Part shown: one piece after another, positions 1 to 9,266 of the stretch
How the letters are laid out: the number at the start of each line of letters is the position of its first letter
How positions within the stretch are numbered: position 1 is the stretch's first letter
Assembly: GCA_905235905.1 (NCBI GenBank)
Contig: CAJONO010000074.1
Coordinates: 1 to 37,907, forward strand
Length of the DNA: 37,907 bases
Direction of reading: 5' to 3'
Source: an uncultured Prevotella sp.
Lineage (GTDB): Bacteria; Bacteroidota; Bacteroidia; Bacteroidales; Bacteroidaceae
Position numbers and translations under genes: made by a program
Notes under the pieces: model-generated
The model's database searches: none
What the model saw: only the letters and a program-made list of their open reading frames with translations
Told to the model about the DNA's origin: nothing

Positions 1-1386
1 CTTCAATTCCACGACGTACTGCTGTCCACGGTAGTCTACAATGACATCGGTGCGCGTCAAGTCGCGCGTCTCAGCCTCACAATAGTAGTTACCAATGCCG
101 TTGATGATGGGTCGTAGGTAAGTAAGGAATATTTTGCGCCCGTTGTCCTCCACAAAGCGGTCGTCATGGTCAGGACGGAACGTCTGGTTGAAATGGACGG
201 AGAATCGTTCTATCAAAAGACGCATGTCGATCACTCCGTCGTGGATGAACTGGTTGTGGTAATCCTCCCCCTTCCGGTAGATTTCTGATGAGTGTTCCTC
301 GCTTGCAAAGTAGTTGTACAACCATGTCTCAAATATCCTGCAAGAGACGGCAACGGCCCCTTTGTTGTCGTAAACAAAGTTGAACATGGCTGCCAAGTTT
401 ATATTTTTGTCGTAGTAATTGAATGGTATGCGCTCTCCTCTGTAAAGTATAGCTTTCAGCATGTTGGCCATCTCGGGGAACTGCGATATTTTCTTCATGA
501 GATCATCAAATAGGGTGTTACCCTCTTTCAATAGAATGTTGACTGCCGCCAACACACCCTCTTTGTCCCACGTCAGACGCTTCTCGTCAATGATCTGGCA
601 GAGACGGCTTACGAGGAAAGGATAGCCGGAAGTGTAGTCATATATCAGTTGAGCCACGGCATGGCAGTCAAAAGTGACTTTGTGTTCTGATGCATAGTCC
701 TCAAGCATCAGGGCGATACCGTCGGCTTGGAGGCTCATATCAGTATCGAAAGGGGCTGCAATGTTCCACGGTGAGTTGTACTGGTGTTGTTCTTCGGGGC
801 GAATCTTCAGTTTTAGATTCTTGATGTCATATACCCCGGCAAGGATGACGGACTGGAAAGTGGGAATCTCGTCACGTTTGAGGAACATGTCGCGTAACAG
901 ACCAAGGAACTTGATGAACTCCGGATAGTTGCCGGCAGCATCCACTTCGTCAATGATAAGGACACAACGGTTAGTGGCACAAAGAGTGCTTACCAGTTCT
1001 ATGAAAACAGGCTGCTGCATACTCTTGCTATGCTGTTCATAGAGCTTGTTAAGCGTTTGCAATGCCGTTTCTTTAAGATTAGGCATCCCTACCCATTTAA
1101 TGGGTTGCCCCATCAGTTCCACTGTTGCAGCCAACAGGTTCTCCAAACTCTCAAACGCGCTGTCGGGCAGCCCCTCAAAACTGATTGAAAACACCACATA
1201 ACCCTTCTTCTGAAGATAGTTCTTCAGGAAGGCCAAAGTTGTCGTCTTTCCATATTGCCGACCGCGGTTGATGCAAAAGTACAGACCGTCTTCTATCAAC
1301 TGGGCAGCGGCCTCCACTTGTCTGTCTATGGGCACCATATAATGCCTATCGGCAATGCACTTGCCTGTTGTATTATACCTCTTCAT
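1..1386 (-). CDS. AAA-ATPase-like protein with C-terminal PD-(D/E)XK nuclease-like motif; 3' end truncated by window edge
   Basis: Manual minus-strand translation from ATG at 1386 (MKRYNTTGKCIADRHYMVPIDRQ...) shows Walker A-like NRGRQYGKTT, Walker B-like CVLIIDEVDAAG and, near the window edge, DVIVDYRGQQYVVELK. Not in the ORF track because it runs off the edge. Confidence 0.85.
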   Translation of the reverse strand, partial: MKRYNTTGKCIADRHYMVPIDRQVEAAAQLIEDGLYFCINRGRQYGKTTTLAFLKNYLQKKGYVVFSISFEGLPDSAFESLENLLAATVELMGQPIKWVGMPNLKETALQTLNKLYEQHSKSMQQPVFIELVSTLCATNRCVLIIDEVDAAGNYPEFIKFLGLLRDMFLKRDEIPTFQSVILAGVYDIKNLKLKIRPEEQHQYNSPWNIAAPFDTDMSLQADGIALMLEDYASEHKVTFDCHAVAQLIYDYTSGYPFLVSRLCQIIDEKRLTWDKEGVLAAVNILLKEGNTLFDDLMKKISQFPEMANMLKAILYRGERIPFNYYDKNINLAAMFNFVYDNKGAVAVSCRIFETWLYNYFASEEHSSEIYRKGEDYHNQFIHDGVIDMRLLIERFSVHFNQTFRPDHDDRFVEDNGRKIFLTYLRPIINGIGNYYCEAETRDLTRTDVIVDYRGQQYVVELK

Positions 1387-1421
1387 ACTTTACGTTGCTT
1401 GTCTGTATATTCGAGTAAACA

Positions 1422-2999
1422 TCAGCTTTTCTGCCACCGTTCTATCTGACACTCATGCTGTTTTGTCTTCTTGTCATAGTTGATGCCAACGAGGAGAATG
1501 TCGCCCGTATAGTCGGTCACTGTCTGGGGGTAGTTGCGGGTCTTGATCTGGCTGATGGCGGCCTGTGTGCTTTTGTCGTATTTCAACTCAATGACAAGTG
1601 CAGGCGACGAAACGTTCTTGCGCGGTATGAGCACCAGGTCGGCATAGCCCTCACCGGCAGGATATTCTCTATGTATGTGATAGTCGTTGCGGACGTAGTA
1701 GTAAGCCAGGCTGAGGACACAGGCCAGGGAGTTCTCGTCGTTGTAGGAGAAGATGCTTGTCTCGTCGCTGTGGATGGCCCGCAGCGCACGTGTCACGTAG
1801 TCGCTGTCGCCGCGCAGGGTGGCCTTGAGCAATGCTTCCGACTGATTGATTGACTTGACGACCAGTCCCCATTTGTTCTCTTCAACTGCGTTCACCAGTT
1901 CGTCGCCCACCTCTTTATTAGGCACATAACATTCATTATGTCGCCAGTCAAACGACAAATAGCCCAAGTGGATGAGCACGGTCAACACATCGTCCTTGCC
2001 ACGAACTATCGACATGTCGTTCTGGAACTTCGTGGAATTCACCTTAACGCGACCTCCACCCAACATGCAGATGATGTCATCCTTCAGACCATCGAAGTTC
2101 ATTCCTATGTAATTAGCCACAGCATCAAAAGAGCCTGTGCCAGCCCAGTAACTGCGACAGCGACCACGACCGACGGCCTGCATCACACTGTTGGGATTGA
2201 ACATCGACATGTCATCGCCTATCTGATAGCCATCGTACCATCTTTCCAGTTCATCGAAGTCCATGTCATGCTTTTGGGCGAGAGCGAAGACTTCGTCTTT
2301 GGTGAACCCGAAATAGCGGGCCATCTTGCCAGGATCCACCATGGAATACTCTATGAAATTATTGAGGGCAGACTCTGTCTTGTATTTCTTGATGGGTAAG
2401 ATGCCCGTCATATACACTCCCGCAACAGCCTGTATGGCAGTGACATCCTTGAACATACGGCGGAGCCAATCCACATACCTGTCCATGGCTTGTGGCTCAT
2501 TAGCATACATGCGACATGGTGCGTCCCATTCGTCAATGATGAATATAAAGCGTTCGCCCGTCTCGCCTGCCACACGTAGCAGGAAGTCCATCAGGTCATC
2601 GTCGCTTTTCTCCGGGACATCGGGATAAGTGGCAACGACTTCTTCCTTTACTCTTTTCTCTATTTCGCTCACCACGTTACTACCATCGTTTCCCGACGTG
2701 AAGCGGGTCATGTCAAGATAAATGACGGGATATTTGTTCAGATGCTCCTCAAACGAGGGGTGGCTGGCAATCTCCAGGTCGGCAAACAGGCTGTGGGAGT
2801 CGCATGAGTGGTCATAGTAGGCCTGAAGCATTTCCGCCGCCAATGTCTTGCCGAAGCGTCGGCTACGGGTGACGCAGCTGAAACAACTCCGAGTAAACAG
2901 TGTGGAGTTTACAACTGCAATCAGTCCGGATTTGTCAATAAACTCACTATTACGGATTCGCTTGAACCCTTCGTTTCCTTTGTTGATGTATATACTCAT
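1422..2999 (-). CDS. AAA-ATPase/PD-(D/E)XK nuclease superfamily protein (DUF1703-like)
   Basis: 525 aa ORF; P-loop-like SRRFGKTLAAEML, Walker B FIFIIDEWDAPC, C-terminal YADLVLIP...ALVIELKYDKS (D...ExK). Confidence 0.9.
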   Translation of the reverse strand: MSIYINKGNEGFKRIRNSEFIDKSGLIAVVNSTLFTRSCFSCVTRSRRFGKTLAAEMLQAYYDHSCDSHSLFADLEIASHPSFEEHLNKYPVIYLDMTRFTSGNDGSNVVSEIEKRVKEEVVATYPDVPEKSDDDLMDFLLRVAGETGERFIFIIDEWDAPCRMYANEPQAMDRYVDWLRRMFKDVTAIQAVAGVYMTGILPIKKYKTESALNNFIEYSMVDPGKMARYFGFTKDEVFALAQKHDMDFDELERWYDGYQIGDDMSMFNPNSVMQAVGRGRCRSYWAGTGSFDAVANYIGMNFDGLKDDIICMLGGGRVKVNSTKFQNDMSIVRGKDDVLTVLIHLGYLSFDWRHNECYVPNKEVGDELVNAVEENKWGLVVKSINQSEALLKATLRGDSDYVTRALRAIHSDETSIFSYNDENSLACVLSLAYYYVRNDYHIHREYPAGEGYADLVLIPRKNVSSPALVIELKYDKSTQAAISQIKTRNYPQTVTDYTGDILLVGINYDKKTKQHECQIERWQKS

Positions 3000-3017
3000 T
3001 TCCTGTTTATTTTACGT

Positions 3018-3695
3018 TTATGATTGTTTATCTTCCACCCTCTCCAAGTAATACGGTGGAATATATGCTGTGGTTATGCAGGATTCCAGCCCTTTGATTA
3101 ATACTACGACCCTGTTCTGGCGGGCCACCCGGGCAACGCGGCCTGTGATGCCCTCAAAAGGTCCGAAGGTGACTCGCACCATGTCGTCGGACACAAAGTT
3201 GCACTTCTTGACGTCCACCTCCATGACGTGCTCGTCTTGCAATGCTGTCAGGCGGACAAAAGGCTCCATGTCATGGGAACTGATGGTCAAGGGTGGGTTT
3301 TGGCCCTTGGCGTCGGTGAGAAAATGATTGTAGTAGTACGTCGTGTACGCGGACTCTTTGCTGTCCTTGACGTACTTTTCGGTTTCCTGATATGTGGCGT
3401 AGACAAAGAGAAGATTCATGAAAGGGAACAACTTACGCTGCTTCTTGCCTGTCTCTTTGTTCCTGATGTCTTTCCAAACCTTGGCCAGATACACGTAGGT
3501 GCCGTCTTCTATGATGGCATCTGCCACGGTCTGCACCTTGCCGTACTTAATGCGGAGAACGTACCATTCTCTTTCTTCGCATGGAGCATATCTTACCGAC
3601 ACCCCTGTTTTTGAGCTTTTCGCTTCGGGGAAGACAAAGGAGGCAAATCCTTTGCTGTTTTCGTCATTGATATTAGCATTATCCAACGCGTTCAT
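3018..3695 (-). CDS. NusG-like (UpxY family) transcription antiterminator
   Basis: EREWYVLRIKYGKVQTVADAI...FPFMNLLFVYAT (NGN-like) plus KOW-like VRVTFGPFEGITGRVARVARQNRVVVLIKGL. Start moved from 3725 to 3695 because a TTTG-N20-TACCTTTG promoter overlaps the longer start. Confidence 0.85.
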   Translation of the reverse strand: MNALDNANINDENSKGFASFVFPEAKSSKTGVSVRYAPCEEREWYVLRIKYGKVQTVADAIIEDGTYVYLAKVWKDIRNKETGKKQRKLFPFMNLLFVYATYQETEKYVKDSKESAYTTYYYNHFLTDAKGQNPPLTISSHDMEPFVRLTALQDEHVMEVDVKKCNFVSDDMVRVTFGPFEGITGRVARVARQNRVVVLIKGLESCITTAYIPPYYLERVEDKQS

Positions 3696-3722
3696 ATCTG
3701 ACTTTCTGTCACTTTGACTTTG

Positions 3723-3754
3723 CAAAGGTACTGCTTTTTTTCGAGTTAATCAAA
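3723..3754 (-). promoter_or_regulatory. Bacteroidetes-type promoter for the NusG-like gene (TTTG-N20-TACCTTTG)
   Basis: + strand caaaggta at 3723-3730 and caaa at 3751-3754, read on the minus strand, give -33 TTTG and -7 TAnnTTTG with a 20-nt spacer. Confidence 0.6.
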
Positions 3755-3766
3755 TAACAAATGAAA

Positions 3767-3859
3767 TTTTGCTGATTTTGAAGCAATTTTTGCAGATTTT
3801 AAAAGCCACCCTCGACTTTTTGCATATTTTGAAAGTCGGGATTGCATATTTTGAAAGTC
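3767..3859. repeat. Four imperfect direct repeats of TTTTGCATATTTTGAAAGTC
   Basis: Cores at gctgattttgaag (3771), gcagattttaaaag (3792), gcatattttgaaagtc (3822), gcatattttgaaagtc (3844). Confidence 0.7.
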
Positions 3860-3870
3860 AAAACGGCATG

Positions 3871-4986
3871 TTACAACTGTGTCGTGTCGTGCATCCAGGC
3901 CGTTACGCTCTGGCCCGTGCGCTGCTTGAAGGCGAGGCTGAAGGTGCTGTAGCTGCGGTAGCCGCTGTCGCTGGCCAGTTGCTGGGCGATGATGGGCCGT
4001 CCGGCAGCGGCGGCCTCTTGGTAGCGGCTGATGAAGTGATTGATGCGCAGATTGTTGATATAAGTGTTGTAGGTGATGCCTTGACGGGAGAAATACTGGC
4101 TGAGATAGAAGCGGTTGGTACCAATGGCGTGAGCCAGTTGCTGCGAGGTCAGGTCGTGCTGCAGGTAAAGCTGTGTGGCCACGCAGTGCTCTGCCAACAG
4201 CCGTTCAATCTGGGCGAGGTCGATATTGACAGCCTCAACATCGAGCCCTTTCCCAAAAGCATCGCCGTTAGCGGTGAGGCTCTTGGGGGTGAGGCTACTT
4301 AACGTATCTACCCGCCACAGCAGGAGACCGAAAAGCACGAACTCGGTGAGATGCATGAGGAAGATTAAGAGAGTGAAGCTAATGTCAGCAATTGCATAGA
4401 GGATGAACAGCAGCAGGCAGCCAAGCGTCACCGTCTGGCTCAGCCACACCTTCTTATTCTCCAGGTCGGCATAGTTGTCGTTCAGCCATCGCCCGTACCG
4501 CCTGACGGCAAACACCATATATACGGTGAAGAGCACGAAGAGGAACAGGACGTAGGCACTGGCTATCTGTTTGAACCGGTCGTCGGGATAGACCATGAGC
4601 ACCCCCCAAAGTGCCACGAACGGTATCATGGCCACAAGGACTGGCCACACGGGTCGCCGTCGGTCCTGGAGCATGGAGAGCAGTGTGCCGGCGATGGTGG
4701 TCAGCAGCGTCACGCAGTCGAGCATGACAACCAGCACATAGGCCATTGGATTGATGTCGCGGGAAAAGATATAGAGAAGCAGCCACCACACATGGCTCAA
4801 GGTTACTGCGGCAAAGAGTGACGCAGCCCAGCGGCGCAACCGCAGCGGCGGCGTGATGTCGGGCGCGAAGGCATTGCCTCGGCGCAGCAACAGGTAGAGG
4901 GCAGCGATGAATGGCACCGCTCCCGTTACGCCGTAGAGGACGAAAAACAGTATCACCTGTGCAGGTGTTTGCCCGAATATCTCCAT
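3871..4986 (-). CDS. AraC-family regulator with N-terminal multi-TM sensor region
   Basis: N-terminal hydrophobic helices; C-terminal HTH_18-like region (TSQQLAHAIGTNRFYLSQYFSRQGITYNTYINNLRINH...SGYRSYSTFSLAFKQRTGQSVTAW). Start set to MEIFGQTPAQ (4986) since a TACCTTTG -7 element lies just upstream. Confidence 0.85.
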   Translation of the reverse strand: MEIFGQTPAQVILFFVLYGVTGAVPFIAALYLLLRRGNAFAPDITPPLRLRRWAASLFAAVTLSHVWWLLLYIFSRDINPMAYVLVVMLDCVTLLTTIAGTLLSMLQDRRRPVWPVLVAMIPFVALWGVLMVYPDDRFKQIASAYVLFLFVLFTVYMVFAVRRYGRWLNDNYADLENKKVWLSQTVTLGCLLLFILYAIADISFTLLIFLMHLTEFVLFGLLLWRVDTLSSLTPKSLTANGDAFGKGLDVEAVNIDLAQIERLLAEHCVATQLYLQHDLTSQQLAHAIGTNRFYLSQYFSRQGITYNTYINNLRINHFISRYQEAAAAGRPIIAQQLASDSGYRSYSTFSLAFKQRTGQSVTAWMHDTTQL

Positions 4987-5153
4987 TTCGCGTACAAAGG
5001 TACAAAGAATTTCAGAATAATCGTGCAATTATGTAGTTTTTATTTTTTTACCATCACTAAGGAGTGCAATTTTTTTTGCATTCTCTTCGTTTTAATCGAA
5101 ATTTTACACTACCTTTGTAGGCGAAACCAAACGTTTGTACCTTTTTCACCGAG

Positions 5154-6068
5154 ATGCAGAAACTGATTACCATACTTGGCCCCACGGCCAGCGGAAAGAC
5201 GCCGCTGGCAGCAGCACTGGCGCGTGAGATCGACGGAGAAATCATTTCGGCCGACTCGCGGCAGGTGTATCGGCGCATGGACATAGGCACGGGCAAGGAC
5301 CTGGCCGACTACGGTGAGGTGGCCTATCACCTGATAGACATCTGCGAGCCTGGGACAAAATACAATCTCTTCCAGTATCAGCAGGACTTCAACAATGCCT
5401 ACGCCGACATTGTGAGCCGTCACAGACAACCTATCCTGTGTGGCGGCACGGGGCTGTATATTGAGGCCGTGCTGAAGGGCTACCGCCTTTCGCCTGTGCC
5501 CCAGAATGCGGAGCTGCGGGCGCGGCTCGAGGGCAAGTCGTTAGCAGAGCTGACGCAGATGCTCAAGGAACTGAAACGGAAGAACGGCACCACGATGCAC
5601 AATACCACCGACGTAGACACGGCGCAAAGGGCCATCAGGGCGATAGAGATTGAAGCCTCGTCTGCGCCCCCTGTCTCGGACGAGGGGGGAGTCGGTGGCG
5701 AGGCTCCCGATTCGCTCATCGTCGGTGTCAACATTGACCGGGAGTTGCGCCGCGAGAAGATTACGCGGCGACTGAAAGCCCGCCTCGACGAGGGCATGGT
5801 CGACGAAATCCGTATGCTGCTCGATAGCGGCATTGCGGCCGAAGACCTCATCTACTACGGACTGGAATACAAATACCTGACTGAGTATGTCATAGGCCAG
5901 TTGAGCTATGACGAGATGTTCCGCCGGTTAGAGATAGCCATCCACCAGTTTGCCAAGCGGCAGATGACGTGGTTCCGGGGCATGGAACGCCGCGGATTCA
6001 CCATTCACTGGATCGATGCCACCCTCCCGATGGAGGAGAAGGTGGCCGCCATCCTGCGACTTATTTGA
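5154..6068 (+). CDS. miaA: tRNA dimethylallyltransferase MiaA
   Basis: MQKLITILGPTASGKTPLAAALAREIDGEIISADSRQVYRRMDIGTGK, CGGTGLYIEAVLKG, typical MiaA motifs. Confidence 0.96.
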   Translation: MQKLITILGPTASGKTPLAAALAREIDGEIISADSRQVYRRMDIGTGKDLADYGEVAYHLIDICEPGTKYNLFQYQQDFNNAYADIVSRHRQPILCGGTGLYIEAVLKGYRLSPVPQNAELRARLEGKSLAELTQMLKELKRKNGTTMHNTTDVDTAQRAIRAIEIEASSAPPVSDEGGVGGEAPDSLIVGVNIDRELRREKITRRLKARLDEGMVDEIRMLLDSGIAAEDLIYYGLEYKYLTEYVIGQLSYDEMFRRLEIAIHQFAKRQMTWFRGMERRGFTIHWIDATLPMEEKVAAILRLI

Positions 6069-6690
6069 TTTGCTTCAGCGCCAGCTTCACCACCTGCTCT
6101 ACGGGCAGCGACGGCTGTTCCTGCAGAATCTGCACCACCACCTTCTGCGTGGGGGCAGGCGAGAAGCCCAGCATGGTGAGGGCAGCCACGGCCTCGTCGC
6201 GCACGGCATTGTTCACGGGCGTGGCCACGCTTCCGCCGGCAGGAATCTCGTCGGCAATGCCCAGGGCCACAATCTTGTCGCGCAGGTCGACGATGATGCG
6301 CTGGGCCGTCATCTTCCCGATGCCCTTGATGCTCTGTATGAGCTTGGCGTTGTCGGTCGAGATGGCGTTACACAGTTCAGATACCGTCATGCCCGAGAGC
6401 ATCATGCGCGCCGTATTGGCACCCACGCCCGAGACGGTAATGAGCAGTTCGAACATCTCGCGCTCTTTCTTCTGGAAAAAGCCGTAGAGCACGTGGGAAT
6501 CTTCGCGAATGGCCTCATAGACGTAGAGTTTCACGGGCGTAGGGTGGGGGTTGTTGGGCGAAGGCAGATGCCGCTGGCAAGCCGAATAGGTGTAGAGCGA
6601 AATGTTCAGTGCGTAGCCCACGCCGGCGGCCTCAATAGTGGCCAGTGCGGGGGTCAGTTCGGTCAGTTCGCCTTTGATGTATTCTATCAT
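6061..6690 (-). CDS. ruvA: Holliday junction branch migration protein RuvA
   Basis: MIEYIKGELTELTPALATIEAAGVGYALNISLYTY...ISVSGVG-like and KGIGKMTAQRIIVDLRDK HhH motifs. Confidence 0.95.
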   Translation of the reverse strand: MIEYIKGELTELTPALATIEAAGVGYALNISLYTYSACQRHLPSPNNPHPTPVKLYVYEAIREDSHVLYGFFQKKEREMFELLITVSGVGANTARMMLSGMTVSELCNAISTDNAKLIQSIKGIGKMTAQRIIVDLRDKIVALGIADEIPAGGSVATPVNNAVRDEAVAALTMLGFSPAPTQKVVVQILQEQPSLPVEQVVKLALKQIK

Positions 6691-6872
6691 GACGTTTTCG
6701 TTTTTGGGTTATTGCTATATAGTAAGAAAACGGTGCAACACCCTCGTTTATTGTGTGTGCGCGGTGTGTGTTTTTTTAGCGACCATCAGTTTTTTTGTTC
6801 CCATTGGCATTTAATTCAGAAAAAATGTTTACTTTTGCAGTCGTAATGTACATTATTAAAAAGTTGATGGTT

Positions 6873-7631
6873 ATGAACTACATGAAAAAGATGGTGGTCC
6901 TGATGGCACTGTTCCTGCTACAGGGCATTTGTGTTCAGGCACAGGTTATGAAGTCGTCCGACTTGGAGAAGTATGCCAAGGAGCGTTATGGCGAGAAATG
7001 GCTCGATGCCGCCAAGAACCTTGCCGGCAGTCTCACGCTCGACAAGAACCAGTCGCTCACCTACCAGCAAGTGATAGACTGTGGCGACAAGAGCAAGGAG
7101 CAGATCTACGTGCAGCTGAATTACTGGGTCACGTCGACTTTCAACAAGAACAAGCAGGCCATCACGCTCAACGACAAGGATGCCGGCTGCATCATCGTCT
7201 CGCCCACTATCGATGCCATTGCCGACCATACCGGAACGCTCAACCGCTACGTGGTGAGCATCACCCCCGTTATTCGCATCGACATCAAGCCCGGGCGCAT
7301 CCGCGTCACCTATACCGTGCCCACCTACGACGTGCTGAAGGTAGAGGATGGCGGTTGGCTTGGCGGACTTGCCGACGACACGAAGACCAATCAGAAGAAC
7401 CAGAACTACTACAGTGACGGCAAGCGCTTGAAGGACGACAAGACCGACCGCCGAATCTATGACGAGCAATGGGAAATTTCCAAGCACTATCCCTTCGTAG
7501 AGAAGGACAGCAAGAAGCGCACCGCTGCCAAGGCGCTCGTCATGACTCATGCCTACTCGAACGTGGTTATGGACAAGATTGAGGAGGCCGTCACCAATGG
7601 CATTGTGGGCAACGAGGACGACGACTGGTAA
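6873..7631 (+). CDS. Exported DUF4468-like domain protein
   Basis: Signal peptide MNYMKKMVVLMALFLLQGICVQAQ, then a DUF4468-like beta-rich region. ORF opens at 6795, but a TACTTTTG -7 element at 6830-6837 favours a start at 6846-6873. Confidence 0.65.
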   Translation: MNYMKKMVVLMALFLLQGICVQAQVMKSSDLEKYAKERYGEKWLDAAKNLAGSLTLDKNQSLTYQQVIDCGDKSKEQIYVQLNYWVTSTFNKNKQAITLNDKDAGCIIVSPTIDAIADHTGTLNRYVVSITPVIRIDIKPGRIRVTYTVPTYDVLKVEDGGWLGGLADDTKTNQKNQNYYSDGKRLKDDKTDRRIYDEQWEISKHYPFVEKDSKKRTAAKALVMTHAYSNVVMDKIEEAVTNGIVGNEDDDW

Positions 7632-7672
7632 TCTTTTTGTAGTTTTTTTTCAGGTTTTTCCTGTCTTTTTTT

Positions 7673-7703
7673 ATTGTTTTTCCAAAAAAAAGACGTACTT
7701 TTG
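7673..7703 (+). promoter_or_regulatory. Promoter of ddh (ATTG-N19-TACTTTTG)
   Basis: ATTG 7673-7676 and TACTTTTG 7696-7703, just upstream of the ATG at 7737. Confidence 0.55.
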
Positions 7704-7736
7704 CACGTCGATTCGAAGAATTAACATCATAATGAC

Positions 7737-8636
7737 ATGAAAAAGATTAGAGCAGCCGTCGTTGGTTACGGCAACATTGGCAAGTATGCACTCGAGGCAC
7801 TCGAAGCCGCTCCCGACTTCGAGGTGGCCGGCATCGTGCGTCGTCAGGGAGCAGAGAACAAGCCCGCTGAGCTGGCACAGTATGAGGTGGTGAGCGACAT
7901 TTGCCAGCTGAAGAATGTCGACGTGGCCATCCTTGCCACGCCCACCCGTTCGTGCGAGGAATATGCACGGCAGATTCTGCCTTTGGGCATCAACACCGTC
8001 GACTCGTTCGACATCCACACCCTGATACGCGACTACCGCCACAACCTTGCAGAGCTGAACAAGCAGACGGGCACGGTGAGCGTCATTGCCGCCGGATGGG
8101 ATCCGGGCAGCGACTCGATCGTGCGCACACTGATGCAGAGCCTCGCCCCGAAAGGCCTCAGCTATACCAACTTCGGCCCCGGCATGTCGATGGGCCACAG
8201 CGTCTGTGTGCGCTCGAAGGCCGGCGTCAAGAACGCCCTCTCCATGACCATACCCTTGGGCGAAGGCATTCACCGCCGCATGGTCTATGTAGAGCTGGAA
8301 GACGGCGCCAAGCTCGACGAGGTGACGGCAGCCATCAAGGCCGACCCCTACTTCGCCAGCGACGAGACCCACGTGTTCCAGGTGGAGAGCGTCGACGACG
8401 TGCGCGACATGGGCCACGGCGTACACCTCGTGCGCAAGGGCGTATCGGGCAAGACGCAGAACCAGCGCTTGGAGTTCAACATGAGTATCAACAACCCCGC
8501 CCTCACAGGCCAGGTGCTGGTCAACGTGGCCCGCGCCTCCATGCGTCAGCAGCCCGGCTGCTACACGATGATCGAGATTCCCGTCATCGACATGCTGCCC
8601 GGCGACCGCGAGGAGCTTATAGCACATCTGGTTTAG
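7737..8636 (+). CDS. ddh: meso-diaminopimelate dehydrogenase
   Basis: MKKIRAAVVGYGNIGKYALEALEAAPDFEVAGIVRR...AILATPTRSCEEYA...NTVDSFDIH...GWDPGSDSIVRTLMQ. Confidence 0.93.
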   Translation: MKKIRAAVVGYGNIGKYALEALEAAPDFEVAGIVRRQGAENKPAELAQYEVVSDICQLKNVDVAILATPTRSCEEYARQILPLGINTVDSFDIHTLIRDYRHNLAELNKQTGTVSVIAAGWDPGSDSIVRTLMQSLAPKGLSYTNFGPGMSMGHSVCVRSKAGVKNALSMTIPLGEGIHRRMVYVELEDGAKLDEVTAAIKADPYFASDETHVFQVESVDDVRDMGHGVHLVRKGVSGKTQNQRLEFNMSINNPALTGQVLVNVARASMRQQPGCYTMIEIPVIDMLPGDREELIAHLV

Positions 8637-8645
8637 TTTTTTTTC

Positions 8646-9266
8646 ATGGAGCTAATCAAGAAGTATTTTCCTCAACTGTCTGAAGAACAACTGAGGCAGT
8701 TGGACGAGCTCGACTACCTCTACCGTGAGTGGAACGAGAAAATCAATGTCATTTCGCGGAAGGACATTGATTCTCTCTATCTGCACCACGTGCTCCACTC
8801 CATGGCCATCGGCCTCATGGTTAGTTTCAGGCCGGGCACACGTATTCTCGACTTAGGCACAGGCGGCGGCTTTCCCGGCATACCCCTTGCCATCCTTTTT
8901 CCTGAATGCCAGTTCAAGCTCATCGACGGCACGGGCAAGAAAATACGTGTGGCCCAGGAGGTGGCCACCGCCATCGGCCTGAAGAACTGCCGCTTAGTGC
9001 AGCTGCGCGGCGAGGACGAGAAGGAGAAGTTCGACTTTGTGGTGAGCCGTGCGGTGATGCCCTTGCCCGACTTGGTGAAGATTGTGCGCAAGAACATTTC
9101 CCGCGTACAGAAGAACGCCTATCCCAATGGCATCTTCTGCCTGAAAGGCGGCGACGTGCAGGCCGAGACAGCCCCCTTCCGCCATATTGTAGAGACGCGC
9201 CACCTGAGCGAGTGGTTCCAGGAAGAGTGGTTCCGTGAAAAGCATTGCATCTACCTTCCCCTATGA
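8646..9266 (+). CDS. rsmG: 16S rRNA (guanine527-N7)-methyltransferase RsmG
   Basis: YREWNEKINVISRKDIDSLYLHHVLHSMAIG...ILDLGTGGGFPGIPLAILFPECQFKLIDGTGKKI. Confidence 0.95.
   Translation: MELIKKYFPQLSEEQLRQLDELDYLYREWNEKINVISRKDIDSLYLHHVLHSMAIGLMVSFRPGTRILDLGTGGGFPGIPLAILFPECQFKLIDGTGKKIRVAQEVATAIGLKNCRLVQLRGEDEKEKFDFVVSRAVMPLPDLVKIVRKNISRVQKNAYPNGIFCLKGGDVQAETAPFRHIVETRHLSEWFQEEWFREKHCIYLPL

Noticed and set aside
6061-6068. miaA/ruvA convergent 8-bp overlap as unusual
   Set aside because: Short convergent stop overlaps are common in compact genomes.
7671-8627. 318-aa minus-strand ORF opposite ddh
   Set aside because: Antisense shadow of a clearly recognisable ddh; no recognisable protein motifs.
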